Below the pieces are notes generated by a model. The model was not told the DNA's origin and did not search any database. It was given only the letters and a program-made list of their open reading frames with translations. This document shows positions 7,624 through 14,148 of a DNA stretch of 14,897 bases, piece after piece; position 1 is the stretch's first letter; each line of letters opens with the position of its first letter. A program made the position numbers and the translations under genes. The DNA comes from JBDSTZ01 sp039927975. Lineage in GTDB: Bacteria > Pseudomonadota > Gammaproteobacteria > Burkholderiales > Burkholderiaceae_D. The stretch spans positions 1-14,897 of the forward strand of contig JBDSTZ010000488.1 in assembly GCA_039927975.1 (NCBI GenBank), written 5' to 3'.

Positions 7624-7691
7624 TGGGTTGTTCCTTGGTGGCGACGGGTACAAAGCGGAGTTGGCAAGCACCATGTTAGGCGAAACGCCAT

Positions 7692-7736
7692 GTTGATTAA
7701 AGTGCGCACTTTAGTGTGTTTTTGATATTAATCAAC
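7692..7736. promoter_or_regulatory. Nested palindromic operator upstream of the antitoxin gene
   Basis: A perfect 16-bp palindrome, TAAAGTGCGCACTTTA (7698-7713), lies inside a wider inverted repeat with 9-bp arms, GTTGATTAA (7692-7700) and TTAATCAAC (7728-7736). A further AGTG at 7713-7716 repeats the half-site. The site is 69 bp upstream of the antitoxin ATG in an AT-rich patch, and Phd/YefM proteins are known to repress their own promoters through such palindromes. It could also affect the divergent amgK operon. Operator function is inferred. Confidence 0.55.
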
Positions 7737-7933
7737 TAGCTCTGTCTTCGAAAGCCGAACTTGCAGGACGCCTCTCAAATGGCTCGCCAGGCGCCATCCA
7801 GGCAAAGGCAGGATCGCCGATTGGACTGCGACACGGTAGCTAATCGCGTATCATGGCAGCCACATTGCCGGGCTGCCGAGCGCCGGCCGCGTTTTGACTC
7901 TCTGTTCACCCTTCGTTTTTCACAGGTCGCCGC
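7737..7933 (+). promoter_or_regulatory. amgK leader region with a hairpin and a weak promoter candidate
   Basis: This is the rest of the 310-bp gap between the antitoxin start and amgK. It holds a TATCAT hexamer (7849-7854) that could be a -10 box, but with no good -35. Next comes a hairpin with 7-bp perfect arms, GGCAGCC (7855-7861) and GGCTGCC (7871-7877), around a 9-nt loop. A TTGACT hexamer (7894-7899) has no matching -10. The amgK ribosome site is weak (CAGGT about 7 nt before the ATG). I see no gene in this stretch. Confidence 0.25.
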
Positions 7934-8989
7934 ATGACTTCACTTTCCGCCACCCCCGACCCGGTCGCCGCCGACGCCCGCCTGGCCGCGCTGACCGCCT
8001 GGCTCGGCACGCTCGATCTGGTCGACACCGGCTCGCGCCGCTCCGCCTCGAGCGACGCCAGCTTCCGCCGCTACTTCCGGCTCGACGTGCTGCCGGCCCT
8101 GCGCGCCAAGCTGGGCGACACCTTGATCGCGATGGACGCGCCGCCCGAGCGCGAGAACGTCCCCGCCTTCATCCAGGTGGCCGGCCTGCTGCTCGAAGCC
8201 GGCGTGAGCGTGCCGGCGATCGTCGCGCGCGACGTGCCCAACGGCTTCCTGCTGCTGTCGGACCTCGGCACCACCACCTACCTGCAGCGGCTCGGCGTCG
8301 ACAACGCCGCCTTCATGTACTCGGACGCGGTCGACGCGCTGATCAAGTTCCAGCTGCACAGCCAGCCCGGCGTGCTGCCCGAATTCGACCGCGCCTTCGT
8401 GCTGCGCGAGATGAACCTGTTCCCCGAGTGGTTCATCGGCCGCCACCTGGGCGTGACGATGACGGACGCGCAAACCGCGCAGCTGAACGGCGTGTTCGAG
8501 GCGATCACCGCCAACGTGCTGGCGCAGCAGCAGGTCTATATGCACCGCGATTTCCATTCGCGTAACCTGATGTTCCTCGACACCGGCAACCCCGGCGTGC
8601 TCGATTTCCAGGACGCCGTGTTCGGCCCGGTCACCTACGACCTCGGCTCGCTGCTGCGCGACGCCTACATCCAGTGGGACGAGGAAGTGGTGCTCGACTG
8701 GGTGGTGCGCTACTGGCAGCGCGCCAAGCAGGTCGGCCTGCCGGTCAATCCCGACATCGACGCCTTCTACCGCGATTTCGAATTCATGGCCTTGCAGCGC
8801 CACCTGAAAATCCTCGGTATCTTCTGCCGCCTGAACTACCGCGACGGCAAGAGCAACTACCTGGGCGACCTGCCGACCGTGCTCGATTATGTGCGCAAGA
8901 CCGCCAACCGCTACACCGTCCTCAAGCCGCTGGTGCGCCTGCTCGATGCGTTCGAGGACAAGGCGCCGCAAGTCGGCTACACCTTTTAA
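7934..8989 (+). CDS. amgK: N-acetylmuramate/N-acetylglucosamine kinase AmgK
   Basis: A 351-aa anomeric sugar kinase with the aminoglycoside-phosphotransferase fold. It phosphorylates N-acetylmuramate (and GlcNAc) at C1 to give MurNAc-1-phosphate in the cell-wall recycling route that bypasses de novo MurA. Visible features are the N-terminal SASSDASFRRYFRL (38-50), LLLSDLGTTTYL (106-117), the catalytic loop VYMHRDFHSRNLMFL (201-215; Asp206, Asn211) and the metal-binding LDFQDAVFGPVTYDLGSLL (Asp224). The C-terminal region LQRHLKILGIFCRL is typical of AmgK-type rather than antibiotic-modifying members. murU follows after 17 nt, which fixes the assignment. In pseudomonads the same pair lies divergent from lptD, as here apart from the intervening antitoxin. 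Such pathways are known to give intrinsic tolerance to fosfomycin. Confidence 0.93.
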   Translation: MTSLSATPDPVAADARLAALTAWLGTLDLVDTGSRRSASSDASFRRYFRLDVLPALRAKLGDTLIAMDAPPERENVPAFIQVAGLLLEAGVSVPAIVARDVPNGFLLLSDLGTTTYLQRLGVDNAAFMYSDAVDALIKFQLHSQPGVLPEFDRAFVLREMNLFPEWFIGRHLGVTMTDAQTAQLNGVFEAITANVLAQQQVYMHRDFHSRNLMFLDTGNPGVLDFQDAVFGPVTYDLGSLLRDAYIQWDEEVVLDWVVRYWQRAKQVGLPVNPDIDAFYRDFEFMALQRHLKILGIFCRLNYRDGKSNYLGDLPTVLDYVRKTANRYTVLKPLVRLLDAFEDKAPQVGYTF

Positions 8990-9006
8990 GCATTGAAAGT
9001 ACCAGC

Positions 9007-9732
9007 ATGAAAGCGATGATTTTTGCCGCCGGCCGCGGCGAGCGCATGCGCCCGCTCACCGACACCTGCCCGAAACCGCTGCTCAAGGTGCGCGGACGGC
9101 CGCTGATCACCTGGCACGTGCTCAACCTGGTGCGCGCCGGGATCACCGAGATCGTGATCAACCACGCCCACCTCGGCCATCTGATCGAGGCCGAACTGGG
9201 CGACGGCAGCAAGTACGGCGCGACGATCGACTATTCGCACGAGGAGACCGCGCTGGAAACTGCCGGCGGCATCGCCAAGGCCCTCCACCTGCTGGGCGAC
9301 GCGCCCTTCCTGGCGATATCGGGCGATATCTATTGTCCCTACTTCGACTTCGAGCAGGTCAAGGACGTGCTGCACGACCACGACGTGATGGGCAACGCCT
9401 ACACGCCCGAGCAGCGCGACGTCTGCTGGCTGTACCTGGTCGAGAATCCGGATCACAATCCGGACGGCGACTTCGGCATGACGATGTACTCGGTCACGAA
9501 CGACGGCGCGCCCAAGTGGACATTCGGGAATATCGGCGTGTACCGGCCGGAGATGTTCCGCCACATCACGCCGGGCGATCACGCCAAGCTCGGGCCCCTG
9601 ATCCGCCAGTATTGCGACACCCGCCAGGTCGGCGGCGAGGTGTATGAAGGCGAGTGGGTCAACGTCGGCACGGTCGAACAGCTTGATGCCCTCAACGCAC
9701 CCGCCGCGCCGCGCGCGCCGCGGACGACGTGA
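9007..9732 (+). CDS. murU: N-acetylmuramate-1-phosphate uridylyltransferase MurU
   Basis: A 241-aa nucleotidyltransferase (Rossmann-like GT-A fold) that joins MurNAc-1-phosphate and UTP to make UDP-MurNAc, the step after AmgK. It shows the nucleotide-binding signature MKAMIFAAGRGERMRPLTD (1-19) with CPKPLL (Lys23), ETAGGI (84-89), the metal-binding SGDIY with Asp107, and GNIGVYRPEMF (174-184). The C-terminal motif is WVNVGTVEQLDALN, with Asn219 where many relatives have Asp. Length is typical of MurU and short for glucose-1-phosphate thymidylyl- or uridylyltransferases. The ATG at 9007 is chosen because the frame open upstream of it only shadows amgK. The stop overlaps the pepP start as GTGA. 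Confidence 0.93.
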   Translation: MKAMIFAAGRGERMRPLTDTCPKPLLKVRGRPLITWHVLNLVRAGITEIVINHAHLGHLIEAELGDGSKYGATIDYSHEETALETAGGIAKALHLLGDAPFLAISGDIYCPYFDFEQVKDVLHDHDVMGNAYTPEQRDVCWLYLVENPDHNPDGDFGMTMYSVTNDGAPKWTFGNIGVYRPEMFRHITPGDHAKLGPLIRQYCDTRQVGGEVYEGEWVNVGTVEQLDALNAPAAPRAPRTT

Positions 9733-11069
9733 GCGCCGTGAGTGCCTTCGCCGCGCGGCGCGCGCGCCTGTGCGCGCAGATGGCGCCGGGCGCGGTGGCG
9801 GTGCTGCCGACCGCGCCGGAAGTGGCGCGCAACAGCGACAGCGATTACCCCTACCGGCACGACAGCTACTTCTACTACCTGAGCGGCTTCACCGAGCCGG
9901 ACAGCGTGCTGGTGCTGGTCGCGGCGCGCGGCGACACGCCGGCGCGCGCGGTGCTGTTCTGCCGCCAGAAAAACCTCGAACGCGAAATCTGGGACGGCTT
10001 TCGCCACGGCCCGGATGGCGCGCGCGTCGCCTTCGGTTTCGATGCCGCCTATCCGATCGAAGAGCTCGACACCGATATCGTCAAGCTGATGGCCAACGCG
10101 CCGGCCGTGTACTACGCGCTCGGCCACAGCGCGGCGCTCGATGTGCAGATGAAGACCTGGCTCGGCCAGCTGCGGCGCCAGGCCCGCGCGGGCGTGAGCA
10201 CGCCGGCGGCGGCGCACGATCTGCTCGCCATGCTCGACGAAATGCGCGTGTTCAAGGACGATGGCGAGCAGGCGCTGATGCTGCGCGCCGCCACCATCTC
10301 GGGCCAGGCGCACGCGCGGGCGATGCGCGCCTCGAAGCCGGGCATGTTCGAGTACGAGATCGAGGCCGAGCTGCTGCACGAATTTCGCCGCCAGGGCGCC
10401 CAGGCGCCGGCCTACACGCCGATCGTCGCGGCCGGGGCCAACGCCTGCGTGCTGCACTATCACGCCAACCAGGCGCAAAGCCGCGACGGCGACCTGATCC
10501 TGATCGACGCCGGCTGCGAACTTGACAGCTACGCCGCCGACATCACCCGCACCTATCCGGTCAACGGCCGCTTCTCCGCGCCGCAGAAGGCATTGTACGA
10601 GCTGGTGCTGGCGGCGCAGGCGGCGGCGTTGGCCGCCATCGTTCCGGGCCTGCCCTACAGCGGCATGCACGACGCCGCGCTGCGGGTGCTGGCGCAAGGG
10701 ATGCTCGACCTCGGCCTGCTGGACAAGGCCAAGTTCGGCGGCGTAGACGACGTCATCGCCGAGCGCGCCCACATGCAGTTCTACATGCACGGCACCGGCC
10801 ACTGGCTCGGTCTCGACGTGCACGACGTCGGCGCCTACCGCGACGTCCACGCCGAAGGCAAGCCGTCGCGTCCACTGCAGCCTGGCATGGTGCTGACGGT
10901 CGAACCGGGCATCTACGTGCGGCCGGCGCCCGGCGTGCCGGAACAGTTCTGGCATATCGGCATCCGCATCGAGGACGACGTGCTGGTCACGCCGGGCGGT
11001 TACGCGGTGCTCAGCGAAGCGGCGCCCAAACAGGTCGCCGAGATCGAAGCATGGATGAAGGGCGGCTGA
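9729..11069 (+). CDS. pepP: Xaa-Pro aminopeptidase (aminopeptidase P)
   Basis: A 446-aa dimanganese peptidase that removes N-terminal residues preceding proline; it is cytoplasmic. The N-terminal aminopeptidase-P domain (about 1-170) carries RNSDSDYPYRHDSYFYYLSGF. The C-terminal pita-bread domain keeps all five metal ligands: Asp260 and Asp271 (LIDAGCELDSYAADITRTYP), His354 (MHGTGHWLGLDVHD), Glu392 (VEPGIY) and Glu415 (GIRIEDD). The first three have the same numbers as E. coli PepP. The start is GTG at 9729, overlapping the murU stop by 4 nt; a second in-frame GTG three codons later is an alternative. The pepP-ubiH pairing is also found in enterobacteria. Confidence 0.95.
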   Translation: MSAVSAFAARRARLCAQMAPGAVAVLPTAPEVARNSDSDYPYRHDSYFYYLSGFTEPDSVLVLVAARGDTPARAVLFCRQKNLEREIWDGFRHGPDGARVAFGFDAAYPIEELDTDIVKLMANAPAVYYALGHSAALDVQMKTWLGQLRRQARAGVSTPAAAHDLLAMLDEMRVFKDDGEQALMLRAATISGQAHARAMRASKPGMFEYEIEAELLHEFRRQGAQAPAYTPIVAAGANACVLHYHANQAQSRDGDLILIDAGCELDSYAADITRTYPVNGRFSAPQKALYELVLAAQAAALAAIVPGLPYSGMHDAALRVLAQGMLDLGLLDKAKFGGVDDVIAERAHMQFYMHGTGHWLGLDVHDVGAYRDVHAEGKPSRPLQPGMVLTVEPGIYVRPAPGVPEQFWHIGIRIEDDVLVTPGGYAVLSEAAPKQVAEIEAWMKGG

Positions 11070-12208
11070 TGGCGAACCGTGTGGAGATCGCCATTTGCGG
11101 CGCCGGCCCGGTCGGCATGGCGGCCGCGCTCATGCTGGCGCAAGGCGGCGTGGCGCCGGCGGACATCGCGCTGATCGACGCCAAGTCGCTCGGCCAGGCC
11201 ATCAGCGATCCGCGTTCGATCGCGATTTCCTACGGCAGCCGGATGCTGCTCGAAGGGATCGGCGCCTGGCCGCTGCCGGCCACCGCGATCCATCAGATTC
11301 ACGTCTCGCGGCGCGGCCAGTTCGGCCGCACGATGATCGAGCGCGAAGCGCAGCAGGTGCCGGCGCTAGGCTATGTCACCCGCTACGGCGACCTGGTCAA
11401 TGCGCTGTCGGTCGCCTGCGAACGGGCCGGCATCGCGCCGCTGCGGCCGGTGAAGGTCACCGCCTGCGACGAGCGGGAAGACGGCGTCAGCTTGCAGCTT
11501 GACGATGGCGGCACGCTCGACGCGGCGCTGGTGGCGCAGGCCGAAGGCGGCTTGTTCGGCGAGCAGCAGGCGCGCGCGCGCCAGCACGATTACGGCCAGA
11601 GCGCGGTGATAGCGCGGGTGGCGGCCAGCGCGCCGATCGCGCACCGGGCTTATGAACGTTTCACTAACGAAGGCCCGCTCGCGCTGCTGCCGCAGGAAGG
11701 CGCCGACGGCTTGCAGTACGCGCTGGTGTGGTGCGTGCGGCCCGAGCATGCGCAGGCGCTGCTGGCAGTGGACGATGCCGCTTTCCTGGCGCAGTTGGGG
11801 GCAGCGTTCGGCACCCGGCTTGGATCATTCACGCGCTGTTCGTCGCGTATCGCGTATCCGCTCGGCCTGAACGCGGAGCCGCGCGCGACCGCCCGCACGG
11901 TCGCCATCGGCAATGCGGCGCAGACGCTGCATCCGGTGGCGGGACAGGGTTTGAATCTTGGTTTGCGCGACGCGGCGGTGCTGGCGCGCCTACTCGCAAA
12001 GGGAATGACGCCGGAGCAGTTGGCCAAGTTCGCCGATGCGCGCACGCTCGATCGCAAACTTACCGTCAATTTGACGGACGCGATGGCGCGCGTGTTTGCG
12101 GGCACCGGGCCGCTACAGGCACTGCTTGGCTTGTCGCTCGGCGTGCTCGACGCGGTCGCGCCGGCACGCTCGCTGCTGGCCGATGCGATGATGTACGGCC
12201 GGCGCTAA
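11069..12208 (+). CDS. ubiH: UbiH-type FAD-dependent ubiquinone biosynthesis hydroxylase
   Basis: A 379-aa flavin monooxygenase of the UbiH/UbiF/VisC/COQ6 family, which hydroxylates the aromatic ring of ubiquinone precursors. It has the N-terminal dinucleotide fold VEIAICGAGPVGMAAALML (Gly11-Gly13-Gly16), the substrate/FAD segment SDPRSIAISYGSRMLLEGIGAW (46-67), and the second FAD motif IGNAAQTLHPVAGQGLNLGLRD (280-301). The GN and Q residues there are typical of UbiH. The usual DG motif reads AEGG (158-161). The ATG at 11069 overlaps the pepP stop (TGATG). An in-frame ATG at 11051 would add six residues but lies inside pepP. Which ring position it modifies cannot be settled from sequence, because family members vary in regioselectivity. 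Confidence 0.9.
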   Translation: MANRVEIAICGAGPVGMAAALMLAQGGVAPADIALIDAKSLGQAISDPRSIAISYGSRMLLEGIGAWPLPATAIHQIHVSRRGQFGRTMIEREAQQVPALGYVTRYGDLVNALSVACERAGIAPLRPVKVTACDEREDGVSLQLDDGGTLDAALVAQAEGGLFGEQQARARQHDYGQSAVIARVAASAPIAHRAYERFTNEGPLALLPQEGADGLQYALVWCVRPEHAQALLAVDDAAFLAQLGAAFGTRLGSFTRCSSRIAYPLGLNAEPRATARTVAIGNAAQTLHPVAGQGLNLGLRDAAVLARLLAKGMTPEQLAKFADARTLDRKLTVNLTDAMARVFAGTGPLQALLGLSLGVLDAVAPARSLLADAMMYGRR

Positions 12209-12331
12209 GCAAGCAAGGAATCCTTCGTGAGAAACCCAAGCAAGCAGACTGCGGTGCGCATCTGCCCAGCGCACTCCAACGCATGGGCGTACTCTCCGGG
12301 GCAGTAATCCACATCGGCGTATCGCGAAACC
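12209..12331. other. Spacer after ubiH with short repeats
   Basis: No gene is visible in this gap, where ubiH and the unknown 309-aa gene converge. AAGCAAGCA occurs twice in direct orientation (12207-12215, partly in the ubiH stop, and 12238-12246). GTGCGC/GCGCAC form a 6-bp hairpin near 12256-12276, without a T-run. A CCTTAC/GTAAGG stem-loop (12330-12348) sits on the stop codon of the 309-aa gene. None of these is a convincing terminator. Confidence 0.3.
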
Positions 12332-13261
12332 TTACCCGATAAGTAAGGCCGACGTGTTGGGAATCATCTGATGCGTTTCAACGTCTCGATGTGTAATCGG
12401 GTCGGTGTAACGCGTGGTCTGAACGCGCACCGATGTAGGGGCGGCGATTTGCAGGCTCTGGACAAACGGAATCATATCCAAAGGAAAACGCACCCTGACT
12501 TTTTTCGATTCCGTGCGAATGTCCAATTTCCCACTCTCAAAAATACCAGACACCACACCTTCAATGGTTTCCTCATAAATCTGGGATTCCGCCACGCCAT
12601 CCAGCAGCGCCTTGATTCTCACGACCTCGGCAGAAGTTCCATGCCAGACATGCAGGGCACCCCGGTCCTGCCAAGTGAACTCTGCTGACAGGCCGGCCGC
12701 GTCAATCGCTTTTAGCGCTTCGCCGAACAGTTGCGCGGCCCGTCCACCGACCGCATCGACGGCATCGAAGAATTCATCATTTGGTGCCAATAGAAGCTGG
12801 AAGGTTTGAGTGAAGATGTCGCGAAGTAGACTTTCCCCCGCCAGGTCTGCAGCGCCGTTTCCCGTCAGAAGAATCCGCGTGGACCCAGGCGCCAATCCAG
12901 CAAGTTTCAAATTCAGAGCGTCGCCAATATCGAAGCCGATCCTGCCTTCGACCACACCGTGTCGAAGGTGATACGCGGCAGCTTTCCAAGCCCGGTTCAA
13001 TGGATCAACAATTTTCAAGAATGAATCGAGCAGGATTGATCCGTTAGCCTTTGGACCAAGAAAGCGCATATCGAGCAACTCGCCTGAGGCGCGAGCATAT
13101 TCTTGCGCTAGCATTTGCGTAGCTTCCCGTGCGGCGTCTGCTTGATTAGTGGCAGCAACGTTCAGCCAAAAGTCGCCAGGAGCACTGGCGGCGCGCTCAG
13201 CAGTCTGCCGCGCTTCGCGCTGCAATTCGCCGGCATGACGTTCGAGAAAATCGGTGCTCAT
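12332..13261 (-). CDS. Unknown 309-aa protein, second gene of the DUF6932 pair
   Basis: I do not recognise this family. The protein is soluble, with no signal peptide or membrane helix. Residues 1-65 are a charged, Ala-rich helical region (ERHAGELQREARQTAERAAS). About 65-225 is a mixed alpha/beta region with IGFDIGDALNLKLAGLAPGSTRILLTG (108-134), then helices (FFDAVDAVGGRAAQLFGEALKAI). About 228-300 looks like an all-beta module: EGVVSGIFESGKLDIRT, KKVRVRFPLDMIPF, SVRVQTTRYTDPITHRDV. That pattern suggests a small barrel (OB- or SH3-like), but this is a guess from strand spacing. The ATG overlaps the stop of the DUF6932 gene (ATGA), so the two are translationally coupled. Sampled 60-base rows run about 45-53% GC, against about 77% in pepP, which fits acquisition by transfer. 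Confidence 0.8.
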   Translation of the reverse strand: MSTDFLERHAGELQREARQTAERAASAPGDFWLNVAATNQADAAREATQMLAQEYARASGELLDMRFLGPKANGSILLDSFLKIVDPLNRAWKAAAYHLRHGVVEGRIGFDIGDALNLKLAGLAPGSTRILLTGNGAADLAGESLLRDIFTQTFQLLLAPNDEFFDAVDAVGGRAAQLFGEALKAIDAAGLSAEFTWQDRGALHVWHGTSAEVVRIKALLDGVAESQIYEETIEGVVSGIFESGKLDIRTESKKVRVRFPLDMIPFVQSLQIAAPTSVRVQTTRYTDPITHRDVETHQMIPNTSALLIG

Positions 13262-13716
13262 ACTATCAACTCCACAAAACCCTTAGCGCTGCGCCCGTCG
13301 TGCTGAAATCCGAACAGGCCCCGCCAGTATGCCTCACGATTCATCTGTGCGTCCGGACTTGGCGTTTCAGTGTACAAATCAATCCCGAATGCCGCCCGGG
13401 CCTTGGCGCGATCCGTCATCGCGAGTAATTCCACCTTGCCCTCGTCAGTAATTGGCCCCACGAAGGCGGGATTCCAAAGGACACAGTCCAAGTCACCCGG
13501 CTCCGGCTTCCTGGTAACGTACGAGCCGTCCAGCCACAGAGTTGCGGTAACATTGAGCTGCCGAAGCCTGGCTACCCATTGGTCAAGTTGCGAAAATAGT
13601 TGCAATCGACGGCTTGCCTCAGGCATCGGGGAAACGAAGGTTTCGCGATGGGTATCCATGGTCTTTCTGTGGATGCCAACTCGGAGAATGGGCGGAAAGT
13701 CGTCTTTGGGCAACAT
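13258..13716 (-). CDS. DUF6932-type nucleotidyltransferase-fold protein
   Basis: A 152-aa protein with the layout of the DUF6932 family. It has an N-terminal LP.....L..GIH..T motif (2-19), an Arg-rich helix (36-52), and the nucleotidyltransferase-fold signature LWLDGSYVTRKPEPGDLDCVLW (60-81): Gly64-Ser65, then Asp75 and Asp77 as DxD. A third carboxylate could be Asp113 (GIDLY). The C-terminal FGFQHDGRSAKGFVEL also fits the family. The GS...DxD set is intact, so nucleotidyl transfer is possible, but no substrate is known. Minimal nucleotidyltransferases of this kind act in some toxin-antitoxin and defence pairs; by analogy that role is possible here. Start: the ATG at 13716 retains the conserved N-terminal motif, although its GGAAG ribosome site is very close. 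It overlaps the next gene by 4 nt. Confidence 0.75.
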   Translation of the reverse strand: MLPKDDFPPILRVGIHRKTMDTHRETFVSPMPEASRRLQLFSQLDQWVARLRQLNVTATLWLDGSYVTRKPEPGDLDCVLWNPAFVGPITDEGKVELLAMTDRAKARAAFGIDLYTETPSPDAQMNREAYWRGLFGFQHDGRSAKGFVELIV

Positions 13717-13799
13717 GCTTCCTCGAAGTCGTCAGCCTGCCGATACGTGGTTTATAGCGCTTCCGTACTACCACGCGTCGATTAAACGCTGTCTCACTA

Positions 13800-13837
13800 A
13801 AGTAGCCACAGGCAATATCATCTGGTCATCGCTACTT
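13800..13837. repeat. Inverted repeat upstream of the DUF6932 gene
   Basis: The 7-bp perfect arms AAGTAGC (13800-13806) and GCTACTT (13831-13837) are separated by 24 nt. They lie in the leader of the DUF6932 operon, which also holds a weaker CGTGGT/ACCACG pair (13746-13751 and 13770-13775). The function is unknown; an operator or a leader RNA stem are both possible. Confidence 0.35.
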
Positions 13838-13847
13838 GCAAGTTCGC

Positions 13848-13888
13848 CGTCAAATGGTTTGACGTAAGGTGGCCACTTGGTCTACAGT
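13848..13888. promoter_or_regulatory. Palindrome with outward-facing -35 hexamers; promoter candidate for the small membrane gene
   Basis: CGTCAAATGGTTTGACG (13848-13864) is a perfect 7-3-7 inverted repeat. It places a TTGACG hexamer on each strand. On the plus strand TTGACG (13859-13864) is followed after 18 nt by TACAGT (13883-13888), a plausible promoter that would start near 13895, about 28 nt before the small membrane gene. The minus-strand copy has only a poor -10 (GATGAC) at 17 nt. A repressor bound here could control both directions. This is inferred from sequence pattern alone. Confidence 0.35.
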
Positions 13889-13922
13889 GCCTTTCCTGCA
13901 ACCATTTTATCGATAACAGATT

Positions 13923-14126
13923 ATGCGGAATCTTCGCGTCGCCCTCCTCACGGTTATACGGAAGGACCTGCTTGGCTCGGCTCTCATCGTGATGGCGATT
14001 TCAGTCGCTCATTACATCCGTCACGGTTCGCTGGACGCGGGGGACGCCATGAGCGCGGTGGCGGCGATCATCTTCTGTCTCGTCCTGCAGGTGTGCGCTG
14101 AATTGGTCCATCTGCGAAAGAACTGA
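13923..14126 (+). CDS. Small two-helix membrane protein, unknown function
   Basis: A 67-codon ORF with two hydrophobic stretches. The first is LLGSALIVMAISVAHYI (about 16-33), preceded by a basic N-terminus (RNLRVALLTVIRKD). The second is MSAVAAIIFCLVLQVCAELV (about 43-62). A short RHGSLDAGDA turn links them and the tail is basic (HLRKN). This is the profile of a helical-hairpin inner-membrane protein. An in-frame TAA lies just upstream, so the ATG is the only good start, but no Shine-Dalgarno is visible. It converges on pntB with 22 nt between the stops. It could be a genuine small gene of the accessory region or a chance ORF; the paired hydrophobic segments favour a real gene. Confidence 0.5.
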   Translation: MRNLRVALLTVIRKDLLGSALIVMAISVAHYIRHGSLDAGDAMSAVAAIIFCLVLQVCAELVHLRKN

Positions 14127-14148
14127 ATCCAAGCGCACACGACCCTGG

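Noticed and set aside
7940..10955. Long minus-strand open frames opposite amgK, murU and pepP (343, 198 and 458 codons).
   Set aside because: These are complements of clearly coding genes. Their composition (Val/Ala/Gly/His/Arg-rich, irregular) is typical of antisense shadow frames.
12207..12246. AAGCAAGCA direct repeats as a possible target-site duplication.
   Set aside because: Both copies are on the same side of the accessory stretch and only 31 bp apart, with no matching copy seen near pntB, so they do not flank an insertion.
13370..13867. Plus-strand 165-codon ORF opposite the DUF6932 gene and its leader.
   Set aside because: It is antisense to the frame carrying the GS...DxD motif and shows no family-like segment of its own.
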